64,000 nucleotides of DNA from Gemmatimonadota bacterium (GTDB taxonomy: Bacteria; Gemmatimonadota; Gemmatimonadetes; Gemmatimonadales; Gemmatimonadaceae), in NCBI GenBank assembly GCA_014192065.1, contig BJHH01000002.1, forward strand, positions 310,001 through 374,000, read 5' to 3'. The translations under genes and the position numbers were made by a program. Below, piece by piece: positions 55,438 to 63,277 of the stretch. How positions within the stretch are numbered: position 1 is the stretch's first letter; each line of letters starts with the position of its first letter. The notes beneath the pieces are model-generated. The model saw nothing but the letters and a program-made list of their open reading frames with translations. It was not told the DNA's origin and did not search any database.

Positions 55438-58212
55438 CTACGGCTTTGCCGCCTTCAGCTGCCGGAGCACCGCACCGAGCTGTTCGATCTCGCGGCCATA
55501 CGCCGCCCAGTCGCCGGCGCGCTGCGCCGCGATCGCACGATCGTAGTGCTGCTGCGCCGCGGTGAGCAGGCCGGCGTTCGTGGTTGCGCCCGGCGTCGCC
55601 GCCGAGGGTCGACCGGCTTCGGCGTCCGCCGCTTGGGCAGCGGACGGCTTGGCCGCCGCCCCGCCGAACAGTATCGCCAACCCTTCATCCAGCGTCTCGG
55701 CCATCGCCACCTGGTTGTCGTATGCCACCACCACGCGTTTGAGTTCGGGAATGTTCCCGCCCTCGGCACGCAAATACACCGGCTGCACGTAGATCAATGA
55801 TTCGTTGATCGGAATGACAAGCAGTTCGCCACGAATCACCTCTGAGCCCTTCTGGTCCCAGAGCGTCACCTGACGCGAAATGTCGGTGTCCTGATTGATC
55901 CGGTTGGTGATCTGCTTTGGACCGTACACGAGGCTCTGCTTAGGAAAGCGGTAGACCACGAGCTTGCCGTAGTGGTCGCCGTCCATGCGCGCGACCATCC
56001 AGGCCGCGAGGTTGTCCTTCCCCCTCGGCGTGAATGGCGTCATGTAGATGAACTCCGGTTCGGTTTCGCCCGGGAGCTTCATGATGATGTGGCGCATGAA
56101 CGGATTGATGCTGCGGTCCGCATCGGTGGCGCCGGCAGGGTACTGCCACTGGTCTTCGCGATGATAGAACGCGTCGGCCGCCACCATATGGTAAGTGCCG
56201 TGGAGCTGCGTCTGCAGGCGGAAGAGGTCGCCCGGGTACCGTGTGTGCCGCTTAATATCGGCGGTCATAGCACTCATCGGCTTGAAAATCGAGCCGAAGA
56301 TCGCCGCGTACGTGCGCACGACAGGATCATTGGGATCGACGAGATACGCCTCGACAGTCCCGTCGTAGGCATCGATCACAACCTTCACGCTGTTGCGCAT
56401 ATAGTTCGTGCCGTCGCGCGCGCGCTGCGAATACGGATACTCCGTGCTCGAGGTATACGCATCGAGAATCCACTGGAGCTGCCCCGAGTCGGTCACGACC
56501 AGGTAGGGCTCGGCATCGAAGCGGAGGAACGGCAGCGCCAGCTTCGCGCGCTCGAGCACGTTGCGCCGGTACAGGATGCGCGCGTCGCCCTTGAGGTACG
56601 ACGAGAGGATCATATCGGTCGAGCCGAACTGCCAGGCATAGAGTCCACGGCGGAGCATCGTACCGATCGGCACGCCCCCCTTCCCCGTGTAGTTCGTGTA
56701 GACGTTCGTCTCGCCAGCGGGATAGTCGAACTCCTTCTGTCCCGTGCCCACGATCACGTAGCTGCTGGTGAGTTCGCCGTAGTAGATCTGCGGGCGCGTG
56801 ATTTTCACCGAAATGTTCGAGACGGGCGGCACATCCTTGATGAAGAGCACCGGCAGGCCTTCGGGCGTGACCTGATTGACCGGGGCCATCGTGATGCCCA
56901 TGCCGTGCGTGAACGTCAGCCGCTCGTTGATGAAGTTGCGCGTCGGAAGCGACGCGGGATTCAATTCGCGCGCCGAGAGGTGCACCTGACGGTAGCGACC
57001 GTCGATCATGTACCGATCGTCATTGACGGAAGCGAAATCGTAGTACGTGCGAATCTCCTGCAGCTGACCAAAGGTCTGCTTCAGCAGGTCGCGTTCCCAG
57101 AGGCGCACGTTGTCGATCGTGGGCGCGTTGGCCTTGATATCAGCCATCGTGAGCTGCGTACCACCCACCAGGTCACGGGTCTCGACACTGTCGAGGTTCC
57201 AGGCCCGGCGCGTGGCCGCAATATGCCACTCGAGGTAGGGCTGTTCCTTGGTCAGTTCGTTTGGCAACACACTAAAACTCTGCAATGCGGACGGTACGAT
57301 GCCGCGGAAGACCACTCCCGTGGCGACATACGCGACGACTGCGATGGCGGCCCAGCGCACAAACCCGCCGCGGAATGCACCGAACAGCGCGAGGCCGGCC
57401 GCGATGAGTCCGACGACGGCATTGAGCCGAATACCAGGAAGCCTCGCGTGCACGTCGGTGTAGCTCGCACCGAGGAGCGGGCCGGTGGCCGAGTAGAGCA
57501 GCGCCGACGCGCCAACGATCCAGAGGCGGACGGCCAGGAGCACCAAGAACGCACCGAGCAGGAGCCCAAGGTGCCGCGTAGCGCGCGACGGCGCGCTGGC
57601 ACGATTGAACGAAAGCATGAGTTCGCCACGCAAGGCGTGAATCGCCACCGACGCGATCAGCGAGAACACCAGCAGCGCCGTCAGTGTGTTGAGCACTGTG
57701 GCGATTCGCGGCAACTTGAATAGATAGAAGCCGATGTCACGACCGAAGAGCGGGTCGACGGTTCCGACGTCCACGCCATGCAACGCAGTGAGATAGGTCA
57801 GCCACTGCGCGGAGACGATCGTACCGATCAAGAGCGCGGCAAGCGCGGCGCCAATCAGAAAGAGTCGCGGCACGATCGCGCTCACATCGATGCGCACGCC
57901 GTCGCTGCGGTTCATGAACAGCGCCGGAGCAGTGCCCGTCCGATTCTCAGCGTATCGCACATTCGCATAGATGAACACGAAGGCGAACGCGGCCGCGCCG
58001 ACGAAGAGCCCCGCACGCCAGACCAGGGACTTCGTGAACACCGACTCGAAGCCGATTTCGCGGAACCAGAGGAGGTCGGTGGCAAAGGTCGCGAGCCAGG
58101 GCGCGATGACCAACGCAAAGAATGCCGCGCCGATCAGAGTGAGCAGGACGCGGCGGATGGACTCGACGGGTGGACCGCCCGAGCCGAAGGCGTTCCGAAT
58201 GGGGTTGGTCAT
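55438..58212 (-). CDS. UPF0182 (COG1615) integral membrane protein
   Basis: 924 residues. The N-terminal third has about seven membrane helices (VLLTLIGAAFFALVIAPWL, AGLFVGAAAFAFVFIYANV and others). The rest is a large extracytoplasmic domain with conserved segments NERLTFTHGMGITMAPVN, YGELTSSYVIVGT and WILDAYTSSTEYPYSQ. The C-terminus is Ala-rich with a predicted helix (QHYDRAIAAQRAGDW). The family is widespread but of unknown function. The ATG at 58212 is immediately preceded by a 27-bp tandem repeat on its upstream side. Confidence 0.93.
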   Translation of the reverse strand: MTNPIRNAFGSGGPPVESIRRVLLTLIGAAFFALVIAPWLATFATDLLWFREIGFESVFTKSLVWRAGLFVGAAAFAFVFIYANVRYAENRTGTAPALFMNRSDGVRIDVSAIVPRLFLIGAALAALLIGTIVSAQWLTYLTALHGVDVGTVDPLFGRDIGFYLFKLPRIATVLNTLTALLVFSLIASVAIHALRGELMLSFNRASAPSRATRHLGLLLGAFLVLLAVRLWIVGASALLYSATGPLLGASYTDVHARLPGIRLNAVVGLIAAGLALFGAFRGGFVRWAAIAVVAYVATGVVFRGIVPSALQSFSVLPNELTKEQPYLEWHIAATRRAWNLDSVETRDLVGGTQLTMADIKANAPTIDNVRLWERDLLKQTFGQLQEIRTYYDFASVNDDRYMIDGRYRQVHLSARELNPASLPTRNFINERLTFTHGMGITMAPVNQVTPEGLPVLFIKDVPPVSNISVKITRPQIYYGELTSSYVIVGTGQKEFDYPAGETNVYTNYTGKGGVPIGTMLRRGLYAWQFGSTDMILSSYLKGDARILYRRNVLERAKLALPFLRFDAEPYLVVTDSGQLQWILDAYTSSTEYPYSQRARDGTNYMRNSVKVVIDAYDGTVEAYLVDPNDPVVRTYAAIFGSIFKPMSAMTADIKRHTRYPGDLFRLQTQLHGTYHMVAADAFYHREDQWQYPAGATDADRSINPFMRHIIMKLPGETEPEFIYMTPFTPRGKDNLAAWMVARMDGDHYGKLVVYRFPKQSLVYGPKQITNRINQDTDISRQVTLWDQKGSEVIRGELLVIPINESLIYVQPVYLRAEGGNIPELKRVVVAYDNQVAMAETLDEGLAILFGGAAAKPSAAQAADAEAGRPSAATPGATTNAGLLTAAQQHYDRAIAAQRAGDWAAYGREIEQLGAVLRQLKAAKP

Positions 58213-58223
58213 GCTCTAAAGAT

Positions 58224-58274
58224 GTAGTGCACCGAGGGCTCATGCACTACGTAGTGCACCGAGGGCTGATGCAC
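58224..58274. repeat. 27-bp-period direct repeat forming a 16-bp palindrome
   Basis: GTAGTGCACCGAGGGCT-ATGCAC occurs at 58224-58247 and 58251-58274 with one mismatch (C/G). The junction TGCACTACGTAGTGCA (58243-58258) is a perfect palindrome. It sits 12 bp upstream of the UPF0182 start, in its leader or promoter. Confidence 0.9.
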
Positions 58275-58275
58275 G

Positions 58276-58308
58276 ACCGGCGGACCCGAGATGCCAGGAC
58301 CCGCCGGT
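58276..58308 (-). terminator. Hairpin downstream of the PEBP-like gene
   Basis: 8-bp arms ACCGGCGG/CCGCCGGT with a 17-nt loop between the PEBP-like stop and the repeat. No T-run. Confidence 0.4.
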
Positions 58309-58334
58309 TCAGATCGTGCCTTGGGTAAGCGCGA

Positions 58335-58979
58335 CTACGGTGCCGGCCTTCTATAAAGCCCGACCAGCACGGCCTTTCCGCGGATATGCGTTTTCATCGC
58401 ATCCATCACGGCATCGCGCGTCACCGCCGTGCTGACGATCCCGGACTGCACGTTGATATTGACGTCGAGGGCATAGAGCTCAAAGACGTAGTGATGGGCC
58501 GGACCCGTCGAGGGCGCCGCCGGACCACGATAGTAGGGCCCGCTCACGCTCAGCTGACGGATTCCACCGCCGGCGCCGCCGCGACCCCCGCCACCGCCTC
58601 CACCCACTGCGCCTGCGACCTGGACAGGCGCCGAGATCGGAATCGTCGGCCCCTGCGGCAATCCTTCCGGGAGCGAAAGCATCGTACCGGGAATACCCCA
58701 CACCATCCAGTGCAGTACGTCGGCGGTGCCGTCGCCGCTCACGGCATCGATGTCGTGCAGCAGCAGCACAAAGCTCGCCGTCGAGTCCGGCGCGCCACTC
58801 CAAGAGAGTGGCGGCGAGACGTCGCGACCCGGCTGCGCATGCTTGTCGGGAATCATCCCGCCATCCTGAAACGCCGACGAGGTGAGCGTCATGTTGCGAA
58901 TGCCGCCGCGGCCGCCGCGTTGTGCCGCTAGATCGCCCGCGCAGAGGATCAAGAGCGCGAGCATCGGTGCCAGCTTCAT
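58335..58979 (-). CDS. YbhB/YbcL-type phosphatidylethanolamine-binding-like protein, exported
   Basis: 214 residues with a signal peptide ending GDLAAQ and a mature start RGGRGGIRN. DVSPPLSWSGAPDST, LLLHDID and LHWMVWGIPGT are the PEBP ligand-pocket motifs. A Gly/Arg-rich insert (AVGGGGGGGRGGAGGG) interrupts the C-terminal half and the final strand resumes with HHYVFELYALD. Periplasmic PEBP-like proteins have no settled role in bacteria. It starts 8 bp after the DUF1028 gene's stop, so both are probably one transcript. Confidence 0.88.
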   Translation of the reverse strand: MKLAPMLALLILCAGDLAAQRGGRGGIRNMTLTSSAFQDGGMIPDKHAQPGRDVSPPLSWSGAPDSTASFVLLLHDIDAVSGDGTADVLHWMVWGIPGTMLSLPEGLPQGPTIPISAPVQVAGAVGGGGGGGRGGAGGGIRQLSVSGPYYRGPAAPSTGPAHHYVFELYALDVNINVQSGIVSTAVTRDAVMDAMKTHIRGKAVLVGLYRRPAP

Positions 58980-58987
58980 TGGCCGGC

Positions 58988-59881
58988 TCACTTGAACGAC
59001 GCCGGCTGGAGCTTCCGCCACGCGTCATAGCGCGTACGGAGGGTCTTCACGGGATTCAGATTCTCGCCTGGTTTGATCACATTCGCGCCCGGCTGGTCGG
59101 GCTGCGTCACGGTGAGGTACATCGCGTACTTGCCGTTGTTGTGCGCCCAGGTCGTGTCGGCCGTGCGCAGCGCGCCTTCGCCGGCCTTATCGGTCTTCTC
59201 GGCCATCAGGATGTAGGCGATGTGCGAGGTCTTGCCCTCGCATGCGATCGCGGGAAGCGGACCGTTGACCGGCAGCGGTGGGCAGGTGCAGCGGCTGTCG
59301 CCACCGAACTTGTCGGCCGTCTCAAGCGCGGCCATTACGCGGTCGGTGATGGCGCCATTCGTGCCGAGGAATGCGCGCACGGCATTCGGCACTACTTCGC
59401 CAGGTCGCAGGATGTTGCCCTGGATCGAGTAATAGATCTGCGTGCCGGGGACCATGCCCTGAATGTCCTGCGTCACGTAGCCATTGCCGAGTCCCGAGTG
59501 GCCCGCGGTGCGCCCCTTGAGATCGATGATCCCAAACTGACGCGACTGATAGGACGGGTCGGCGCTGAGCATCTCGATGATCCGCTTCGGATCGGTGCCC
59601 TTCTTCAGTTCCTCGAAGACAAGCATCTGGTTGGCGTGCGTGCCGTCGACGCCGGCTTGGCAGGCGGCGACGCCGATGCCCGGCACGACAACGGCCTGCA
59701 CGCCCATGAGGAAGCGGTCGTTGTTGGCGACACAGGTGGCCGAGGCAATGACGATGCGCCCGGTCGCCATGTCGACGGCGATGACGGACCAGGTGGCGTA
59801 CGCAACGCTTGGCAGCGAAACGGCGAGCGCGAAGACCGCGGCGAGGCGCGCGGTCAGTCGCAGAATTGGGGAATTTTGCAT
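58988..59881 (-). CDS. DUF1028-family exported protein
   Basis: 297 residues with a signal peptide ending SVAYA, so the mature protein begins TWSVIAVDMATG. This TxS start followed by a Thr/Ser-rich strand is the conserved start of DUF1028, proposed to be an Ntn-hydrolase-like fold; a nucleophile exposed by signal cleavage is consistent. GVDGTHANQ, GHSGLGNGYVTQDIQGMVPGTQ and RAFLGTNG are also conserved. The enzyme activity is unknown. ATG 59881 is chosen; the frame extends upstream only through the 16-bp tandem repeat. Confidence 0.85.
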   Translation of the reverse strand: MQNSPILRLTARLAAVFALAVSLPSVAYATWSVIAVDMATGRIVIASATCVANNDRFLMGVQAVVVPGIGVAACQAGVDGTHANQMLVFEELKKGTDPKRIIEMLSADPSYQSRQFGIIDLKGRTAGHSGLGNGYVTQDIQGMVPGTQIYYSIQGNILRPGEVVPNAVRAFLGTNGAITDRVMAALETADKFGGDSRCTCPPLPVNGPLPAIACEGKTSHIAYILMAEKTDKAGEGALRTADTTWAHNNGKYAMYLTVTQPDQPGANVIKPGENLNPVKTLRTRYDAWRKLQPASFK

Positions 59882-59904
59882 CCGCGAAACGTGTGGCCGA
59901 CGTG

Positions 59905-59968
59905 GCACGCTCCGCAAGCCGCACGCTCCGCAAGCCGCACGCTCCGCAAGCCGCACGCTCCGCAAGCC
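59905..59968. repeat. 16-bp perfect tandem repeat, four copies
   Basis: Unit GCACGCTCCGCAAGCC repeated four times without mismatch, 24 bp upstream of the DUF1028 start and before the terminator of the next gene. Confidence 0.95.
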
Positions 59969-59976
59969 GAAACGCG

Positions 59977-60010
59977 CAACGCCGCCAGGAGGGCTCTCCC
60001 GGCGGCGTTG
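59977..60010 (-). terminator. Strong hairpin after the creatininase-like gene
   Basis: 10-bp arms CAACGCCGCC/GGCGGCGTTG around a 14-nt loop, 50 bp after the leftward stop at 60061. No long T-run. Confidence 0.65.
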
Positions 60011-60060
60011 CAATGCGTGCATCCCGACTGTCCAGCCTCCGTGTACGGCCCTACTGCGGC

Positions 60061-61038
60061 CTATTGCGGCGGCGGACCACCCCGGCGGCCGGTCGGCGCC
60101 GGAATCGTTCCCTTGTTGGCGATCGCCTTCTGCATGGCCTCGATCGTGTACTGTGCACGGAAGGCCACGATCTTCGTCGCCAGTTCCTTGTTCTTCTTGT
60201 CGTCAGCGATCGAGATGCCGTTGATCGACGCCTTGCCGACCTTCTTCCGTTCGGCGGCCCGCACCGACTTCGGGTCGTCAATCCACATGTTCAGCGTGAT
60301 GATCGGATCGTCGTGCATCCGCTCGGCCTTCGCAGTGTCTTCCTTGATGCCGTGCTCTTCCATATGGGTCGCGACGACGTTGTAGGTGTAGTAGTCCTGG
60401 ATGTGCGCGACGAGCGGATCGGCGTTCCAGAGCTTGTTCAGCGAATCGGCCACGGCGCGCTGACCAGCTTGATTGCCACCCGAGTCGCCGATCAGGAAGA
60501 TCTGCTTAAAGCCGTGCATCTTGAGCGAGTGCACGATGTCGACGAGGACGTTGCGAAAGGTGTCCTCGCGCATCGAGATCGTCCCGGGGCTCACCATGTG
60601 GCTCGACTGCGGGTCGATGCGGCCCTCGGGCACGAACTTCACCGTCGGAGCGCAGAGGGCATTACCCAACTTGCGGGCGATGGCTTCGCAGTTCGCGTGC
60701 AGCACGTAGTTGTGCTTGCCCGTAACGAGCCACGGACCGTTCGGCTCCATGCCGCCCGTGGTGATGATCGCAGTGGTCTTGCCCGCCTTGAGCGCGTCGC
60801 GGACATCCATCCACGTCATCTCCTCCATCCAGACCGTGTTCGCCGGCGGAAGGGGGTTCGCCGCATCCTTGCAGTTGTACGCGTTGGCAGCGCAGGTGCC
60901 GCCACCCATATCGCGCGGATCGGGGGCGCCACGCCCACCCTGGCCAGCGCGGCCACCGCGGCCGGCGGCCGGCGGATCCTGCGCGAGCGCAGCAGTCGAA
61001 ACGAGAACCAATAAGCCAAGGGCGACGAGCTTCTTCAT
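60061..61038 (-). CDS. Creatininase-family protein with altered metal motif, exported
   Basis: 325 residues with a signal peptide ending AALAQ and an RGG-rich mature start (AGRGGRAGQGGRG). The creatininase core is recognisable (TTGGMEPNGPWLVTGKHN, CEAIARKLGNALCAPTVKFVPEG, FLIGDSGGNQAGQ). Compared with the usual EQHGPHLP...D and GHGGN motifs, His, Asp and His ligands are replaced by Asn, His and Ser. Related GKHN-type proteins occur, so it may be a distinct branch with another metal or none. Creatinine amidohydrolase activity should not be assumed. Confidence 0.8.
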   Translation of the reverse strand: MKKLVALGLLVLVSTAALAQDPPAAGRGGRAGQGGRGAPDPRDMGGGTCAANAYNCKDAANPLPPANTVWMEEMTWMDVRDALKAGKTTAIITTGGMEPNGPWLVTGKHNYVLHANCEAIARKLGNALCAPTVKFVPEGRIDPQSSHMVSPGTISMREDTFRNVLVDIVHSLKMHGFKQIFLIGDSGGNQAGQRAVADSLNKLWNADPLVAHIQDYYTYNVVATHMEEHGIKEDTAKAERMHDDPIITLNMWIDDPKSVRAAERKKVGKASINGISIADDKKNKELATKIVAFRAQYTIEAMQKAIANKGTIPAPTGRRGGPPPQ

Positions 61039-61222
61039 TGACGTGCTCCGGTGTTGGGCGGAATCTGGCGAACGGTGAAGCTGCGACAGTACGGCTGGCC
61101 TGCGCAAGTCTGCGGCCGGACTTGAGCAACGTATCAGCTGGAGTCGTGGGTCACCTCTGCCTCCGGACGATAGATTCGGGGGGGGTGCGACCCCCGGCCC
61201 TTCACGTACCTCGAGGTTCACA

Positions 61223-62071
61223 ATGCGCGCACACTTGATTGCCACGGCCACTCTCTGCGTTGTCGCGTTGGCCCACGCCACGGCAGGCGCACAATCCGTC
61301 CAATACCGCTCGCCCGCTGGCGTCGAATACCGCTCGCAGCAGGACGCTGGCGCCGTGGCGCGCGCCCAGCAGGCGCTCGCCGCGAACCCGAAGGACCTGA
61401 ACCTGATCGTTGCGCTCGGCACGGCGCAGGCCGGCGTGCGCGACATGCGCGGCGCGGTGGTCACCTTCACGAAGGGGCTTGAAGCGCATCCCAACAATGC
61501 GCTGCTCTACCGCTGGCGTGGACACCGGCATCTCTCGCTCCGTGAGTTCGACGCCGCGCTGGCCGATTTCGCGAGCGGCCTTAAGACCGACAGCACGGTG
61601 TACGGCATCTGGTTTCACTTGGGGATCGTGAAGTTCGTGCGCGGAGACTTCAACGGCGCAGCCGACGCCTTCACGCGCGCACAGCCTCGTGCGCCGGACG
61701 CCGGTGAACTCGCGGGCTCCACTGACTGGCTCTGGATGTCGCTCTCGCGAGCGGGCAAGCACGCGGAGGCCCAGGCAATGCTCGACCGGAAACCCGACTC
61801 ACTCAAGGTGGCGGATCCGGAGTACGCCTATGTGAAGCGGCTCCGTATGTACCGCGGCCAGGTCAAACCAGAAGCCCTGATCACCACGACCGACACCGCC
61901 GATGTGCAGCAAGCCACACTGAACTTCGGACTCGGCAACTACTACATCGTGAAGGGCGACACCGCGCACGCGAAGCAGGCCTTCGAGCGCGCGGTCAGAT
62001 CTGGCGGGTGGCCCGGCTTCGGGTTCATCGTGTCGGAAGCGGAGCTCAAACGACTGAAGGAGCCGAACTAG
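61223..62071 (+). CDS. TPR-repeat exported protein
   Basis: 282 residues with a signal peptide ending ATAGAQ. About five tetratricopeptide-like units (ALYRWRGHRHLSLREFDAAL, YGIWFHLGIVKFVRGDFNGA, NFGLGNYYIVKGDTAHAKQAF). Such proteins bind partners in the periplasm; no enzyme domain is seen. A G8 run with a GGGGGTGCGACCCCC hairpin lies about 30 bp upstream of the ATG. The stop codon overlaps that of the convergent dehydrogenase gene within CTAG. Confidence 0.85.
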   Translation: MRAHLIATATLCVVALAHATAGAQSVQYRSPAGVEYRSQQDAGAVARAQQALAANPKDLNLIVALGTAQAGVRDMRGAVVTFTKGLEAHPNNALLYRWRGHRHLSLREFDAALADFASGLKTDSTVYGIWFHLGIVKFVRGDFNGAADAFTRAQPRAPDAGELAGSTDWLWMSLSRAGKHAEAQAMLDRKPDSLKVADPEYAYVKRLRMYRGQVKPEALITTTDTADVQQATLNFGLGNYYIVKGDTAHAKQAFERAVRSGGWPGFGFIVSEAELKRLKEPN

Positions 62072-63102
62072 AACCCCAGCGCACGATCGTACACGTTCAG
62101 CAGCGGCTTCACATCCAGGTACCGCCGCAGGTTGTCGCAGAAAATGTCGGTGATACGCTCGTTCTCACGATCGGCGGTACTCGCCGAGTGCGGGCAGACG
62201 ATAACGTTGTCCATCTCCCAAAAGGGACTCGAAGGCGGCAGCGGTTCGGTTGCGAACACATCGAGTCCCGCGCCACGCAGGTGACCGGAGCGGAGTGACG
62301 CGATCAGCGCGGGTTCGTCCACGAGCGCGCCGCGGCCGATGTTAATGAACAGGGCGCCCTTGGGGAGCATCGCCAATTCGCGTGCGCCAATCATCTGCTC
62401 GGTTTCTTTCGTGCGCGGCGTGATGAGCACGAGGTTCTGGGCTTCTTTCAGCGCGACGTGCAGGTCATGGGGTCCGTAGAGCGCGTCGAGGTGCAGGTCG
62501 GCGGGCACGATGCCAGCGATCGTCCGTTTCACCCCGATCGTGCGCATGCCAAATGCCTTGCCCATGCGGGCGACTTCGGTGCCGATGTTGCCCATGCCGA
62601 CGATCACGAGCGTCTGGTCCTTGAGGTCAGCGGTCGCAAACCGCTCCCAATGTTTTCGGCGCTGATCGGCCAGCGTTTCGAGAAACTTCTTGTGAAAAGC
62701 CAACAGCACCAGCACGCACCACTCGGCGAGTGGCTGTGCATGCACTCCTGAGCAGGTCGTGAACGTCACGTTCGGCATCTGCGTGGCATACGAGTGCTTG
62801 GCCATGAACTCACCAATACCGGCGCTGGTCGCCTGGATCCACCTGAGCTTCGGCGCCAGCGTCGCGAGATCGGCGGCGTTGGACTTGTCGAAGTCAAAAA
62901 GAATCTCCGACTCGGCCAGCATCGCTCGCCACCGCGTTTCGCCTTCCGCCGTGCGCGTGAACTCACCGGGCCAGTGGTCGGCCGGATAGCGCGGCGTGTA
63001 CAGCAGCTCGGGATGGTAGTGGACGGTCAGCCGAGCGTCGACAGCGCGGATGCGATCGACGTACTCGGGCTCGAGATAGGAGGCAATCAGGATGGTGGGC
63101 AC
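62068..63102 (-). CDS. D-isomer-specific 2-hydroxyacid dehydrogenase
   Basis: 344 residues from GTG 63102, no signal peptide. NAD-binding GMGNIGTEVARMGKAFGM, and the catalytic set Arg in INIGRGALVDE, Glu in GLDVFATEPLP and His in VCPHSAS. The N-terminal substrate domain has ATSAGIGEF. Close relatives include glyoxylate/hydroxypyruvate reductases and D-3-phosphoglycerate-type enzymes. The stops of this gene and the TPR gene share bases. The GTG is favoured because PTILIAS matches the usual start of the family; the frame further upstream is not protein-like. Confidence 0.9.
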   Translation of the reverse strand: MPTILIASYLEPEYVDRIRAVDARLTVHYHPELLYTPRYPADHWPGEFTRTAEGETRWRAMLAESEILFDFDKSNAADLATLAPKLRWIQATSAGIGEFMAKHSYATQMPNVTFTTCSGVHAQPLAEWCVLVLLAFHKKFLETLADQRRKHWERFATADLKDQTLVIVGMGNIGTEVARMGKAFGMRTIGVKRTIAGIVPADLHLDALYGPHDLHVALKEAQNLVLITPRTKETEQMIGARELAMLPKGALFINIGRGALVDEPALIASLRSGHLRGAGLDVFATEPLPPSSPFWEMDNVIVCPHSASTADRENERITDIFCDNLRRYLDVKPLLNVYDRALGF

Positions 63103-63277
63103 AGGATAAAAATGGCGATGGGTGACGCGAAAGGGGTGAATGGCGACGGACGCCGCCGCCCTGCGTGAACCGGTCCTCGTACGACTCGGCGAGCCGAGCC
63201 ACTGCTGCAGAAGCCCGCCGCGGCGAAGGCGCAGCAGGCGGCATAACTTGTCCGAGCCCTGACCTGGAACACTGCCC

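Noticed and set aside
55972-57723. 583-codon plus-strand frame inside the UPF0182 gene
   Set aside because: Antisense shadow: Arg/His-rich, without motifs, while the opposite strand has a recognised family.
59905-59968. CRISPR array
   Set aside because: The copies are directly adjacent with no spacers, so this is a simple tandem repeat; no cas genes are in the window.
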